Assembly (NCBI GenBank): GCA_039028795.1 | Contig: JBCCHJ010000024.1 | Span: forward strand, 10,235-74,234 | Length of the DNA stretch: 64,000 nt | Reading direction: 5' to 3' | Source: Thermohalobaculum sp039028795 | Lineage (GTDB): Bacteria > Pseudomonadota > Alphaproteobacteria > Rhodobacterales > Rhodobacteraceae | Position numbers and translations under genes: made by a program | Notes under the pieces: model-generated | What the model was told of the DNA's origin: nothing | The model's database searches: none | What the model saw: the letters and a program-made list of their open reading frames with translations, nothing else | Part shown: in pieces, positions 63,219 to 64,000 of the stretch | Position numbering within the stretch: position 1 is the stretch's first letter | Layout of the letters: each line of letters begins with the position of its first letter

Positions 63219-63671
63219 TTAGTCGAACTTCTTGGATGGCGCCATTACCAGCGCCTCGCCCTTAAGGACCGTTGTATCTCCGACGCGGCAGGCGCAATCA
63301 AGGGTCACGCGCCGCTTTCCATAGTCAATTTCAGCAACGCTAACTTCGGCGCGCACTGTGTCGCCCGGGCGCACCGGTGCCATAAACTTCAGGTTCTGCC
63401 CCAGATATACGGTGCCATGGCCTGGAAGTTGTTCGCCGATGACAGCTGAAATCAGCGATGCCGTCAGCATTCCATGCGCAATCCGTCCCGCAAAAATCGT
63501 TTCCTGGGCGTAGGATTCGTCCATATGCACTGGGTTGTAGTCGGTAGACACCTCGGCAAAGGCCATGATGTCGTGGTCAGTCACAGTCTTTTCCACGTGA
63601 CGGGTCATGCCGATTTCAAGATCTTCGATGCAGATCGTTCCGCGTTCGATACTCAAATTATTGTCCAGCAT
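63219..63671 (-). CDS. MaoC-like hot-dog hydratase
   Basis: This 150-residue protein starts at ATG 63671; a GTG at 63689 would add six residues. Hydratase 2 motif: FAEVSTDYNPVHMD with the catalytic Asp/His pair, then GRIAHGMLTASLISAVIG and YLGQNLKFMAPVRPGD. The (R)-specific enoyl-CoA hydratase family acts in fatty acid or PHA metabolism. It lies between ribF and a HAD hydrolase gene on the same strand. In Rhodobacteraceae the set HAD-MaoC-RibF-PlsC is commonly contiguous; that is general family knowledge, not checked here. Confidence 0.88.
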   Translation of the reverse strand: MLDNNLSIERGTICIEDLEIGMTRHVEKTVTDHDIMAFAEVSTDYNPVHMDESYAQETIFAGRIAHGMLTASLISAVIGEQLPGHGTVYLGQNLKFMAPVRPGDTVRAEVSVAEIDYGKRRVTLDCACRVGDTTVLKGEALVMAPSKKFD

Positions 63672-63783
63672 GGTCTTTTCCCGACTCACTCATATGATTT
63701 TGTGCAGCGCAGCAATGATACGTCAGCAAAAATGAACGCGCAACTAAATTGCGCAATATTATTGCGCAAATTTTTTTAGTACC

Positions 63784-64000
63784 TTAGCGCAATCGCCCGA
63801 TAGCGTATTTCGGGGCTAACCCCTCAGCCTTTAAAAACAGCTCTAGCGCATTTTTTTCGGGGTTCTCCACGTCGCCGCCAAACTGATCCGCGGACAGCCC
63901 GCCGGTCACGAAAAGCGTGTCGAGACCGGCCGCGATACCGCCGGGCACATCGGTCAAAGGACCATCGCCGATCGCACGAACTCTGGTCCTTGGGATGTCC
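63784..64000 (-). CDS. HAD-superfamily hydrolase, NagD/TIGR01459-like (5' part outside window)
   Basis: The last 71 codons are visible and end in TAA at 63784-63786. The translation IGDGPLTDVPGGIAAGLDTLFVTGGLSADQF is the motif IV region of HAD phosphatases, where GDGPLTDV supplies the metal-binding aspartates, followed by helices and ENPEKNALELFLKAEGL. This fits the TIGR01459-type HAD proteins next to ribF in Rhodobacterales. The N-terminal nucleophile motif is outside the window. Confidence 0.8.
   Translation of the reverse strand, partial: DIPRTRVRAIGDGPLTDVPGGIAAGLDTLFVTGGLSADQFGGDVENPEKNALELFLKAEGLAPKYAIGRLR

Overview
The window looks like the chromosome of an alphaproteobacterium, most likely Rhodobacteraceae (Roseobacter-type). 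The DNA is GC-rich and compact, with operons joined by ATGA-type overlaps. It carries several TRAP and branched-chain-type transporters, an NtrA/TAXI-type set of periplasmic binding proteins, a C-terminal Hint-domain protein, a giant RTX protein and typical Rhodobacterales housekeeping genes (hslO, ribF, plsC, YcgN and a HAD hydrolase). The genus call is an inference from content and style.

Layout. 1-9.9 kb: 4-hydroxyphenylacetate (homoprotocatechuate) catabolism. hpaR-hpaB run leftward. A rightward operon holds a class III aminotransferase, hpaE, a stand-alone HD hydrolase, hpaD, an unknown membrane-anchored protein, a succinate-semialdehyde-type dehydrogenase, hpaH and a SET protein. A palindrome in the divergent gap is a good HpaR operator candidate. 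The isomerase/decarboxylase and aldolase steps (hpaG/F/I) are not in the window. 10.1-13.5 kb: livHMGF without a binding protein. 13.5-16.7 kb: a TRAP dctPQM operon in convergent orientation.

17.0-25.3 kb: the most unusual region. One leftward seven-gene operon encodes three periplasmic solute-binding proteins (one NrtA/CmpA-like, two TAXI-like) with no permease, a membrane-spanning pseudokinase with an external PDZ-like end, a degenerate kinase, a canonical-looking Ser/Thr kinase and a PP2C phosphatase. I read it as a possible ligand-sensing Ser/Thr phospho-signalling system. An outer-membrane barrel gene lies just upstream.

26.5-35.7 kb: NUDIX, hslO, a TIR-transmembrane-coiled-coil protein, a low-GC gene with a broken N-terminus, then ltaE-ycgN-MFS and a flavin monooxygenase. 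35.7-38.0 kb: an AT-rich insert with a small unknown gene and a PIN-like/Hint fusion. It is bounded by the 3' end of the monooxygenase gene and a second, diverged copy of that 3' end. 38.1-42.1 kb: a TonB-dependent receptor with FecR and FecI-type regulators.

42.5-53.6 kb: a leftward catabolic operon of unknown substrate (gabT-like, Zn-ADH, TIM-barrel isomerase, UroD-like, TRAP dctPQM, LysR, second Zn-ADH) with a divergent LysR. Three of its genes carry single-base frameshifts. 53.7-55.4 kb: Na/Pi cotransporter. 55.8-60.9 kb: a 1700-residue RTX protein with a large internal duplication. 61.0-61.4 kb: a decayed coding stretch. 61.4-64 kb: plsC, ribF, a MaoC hydratase and the end of a HAD hydrolase gene. 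No rRNA, tRNA, CRISPR array or intact insertion sequence was recognised.
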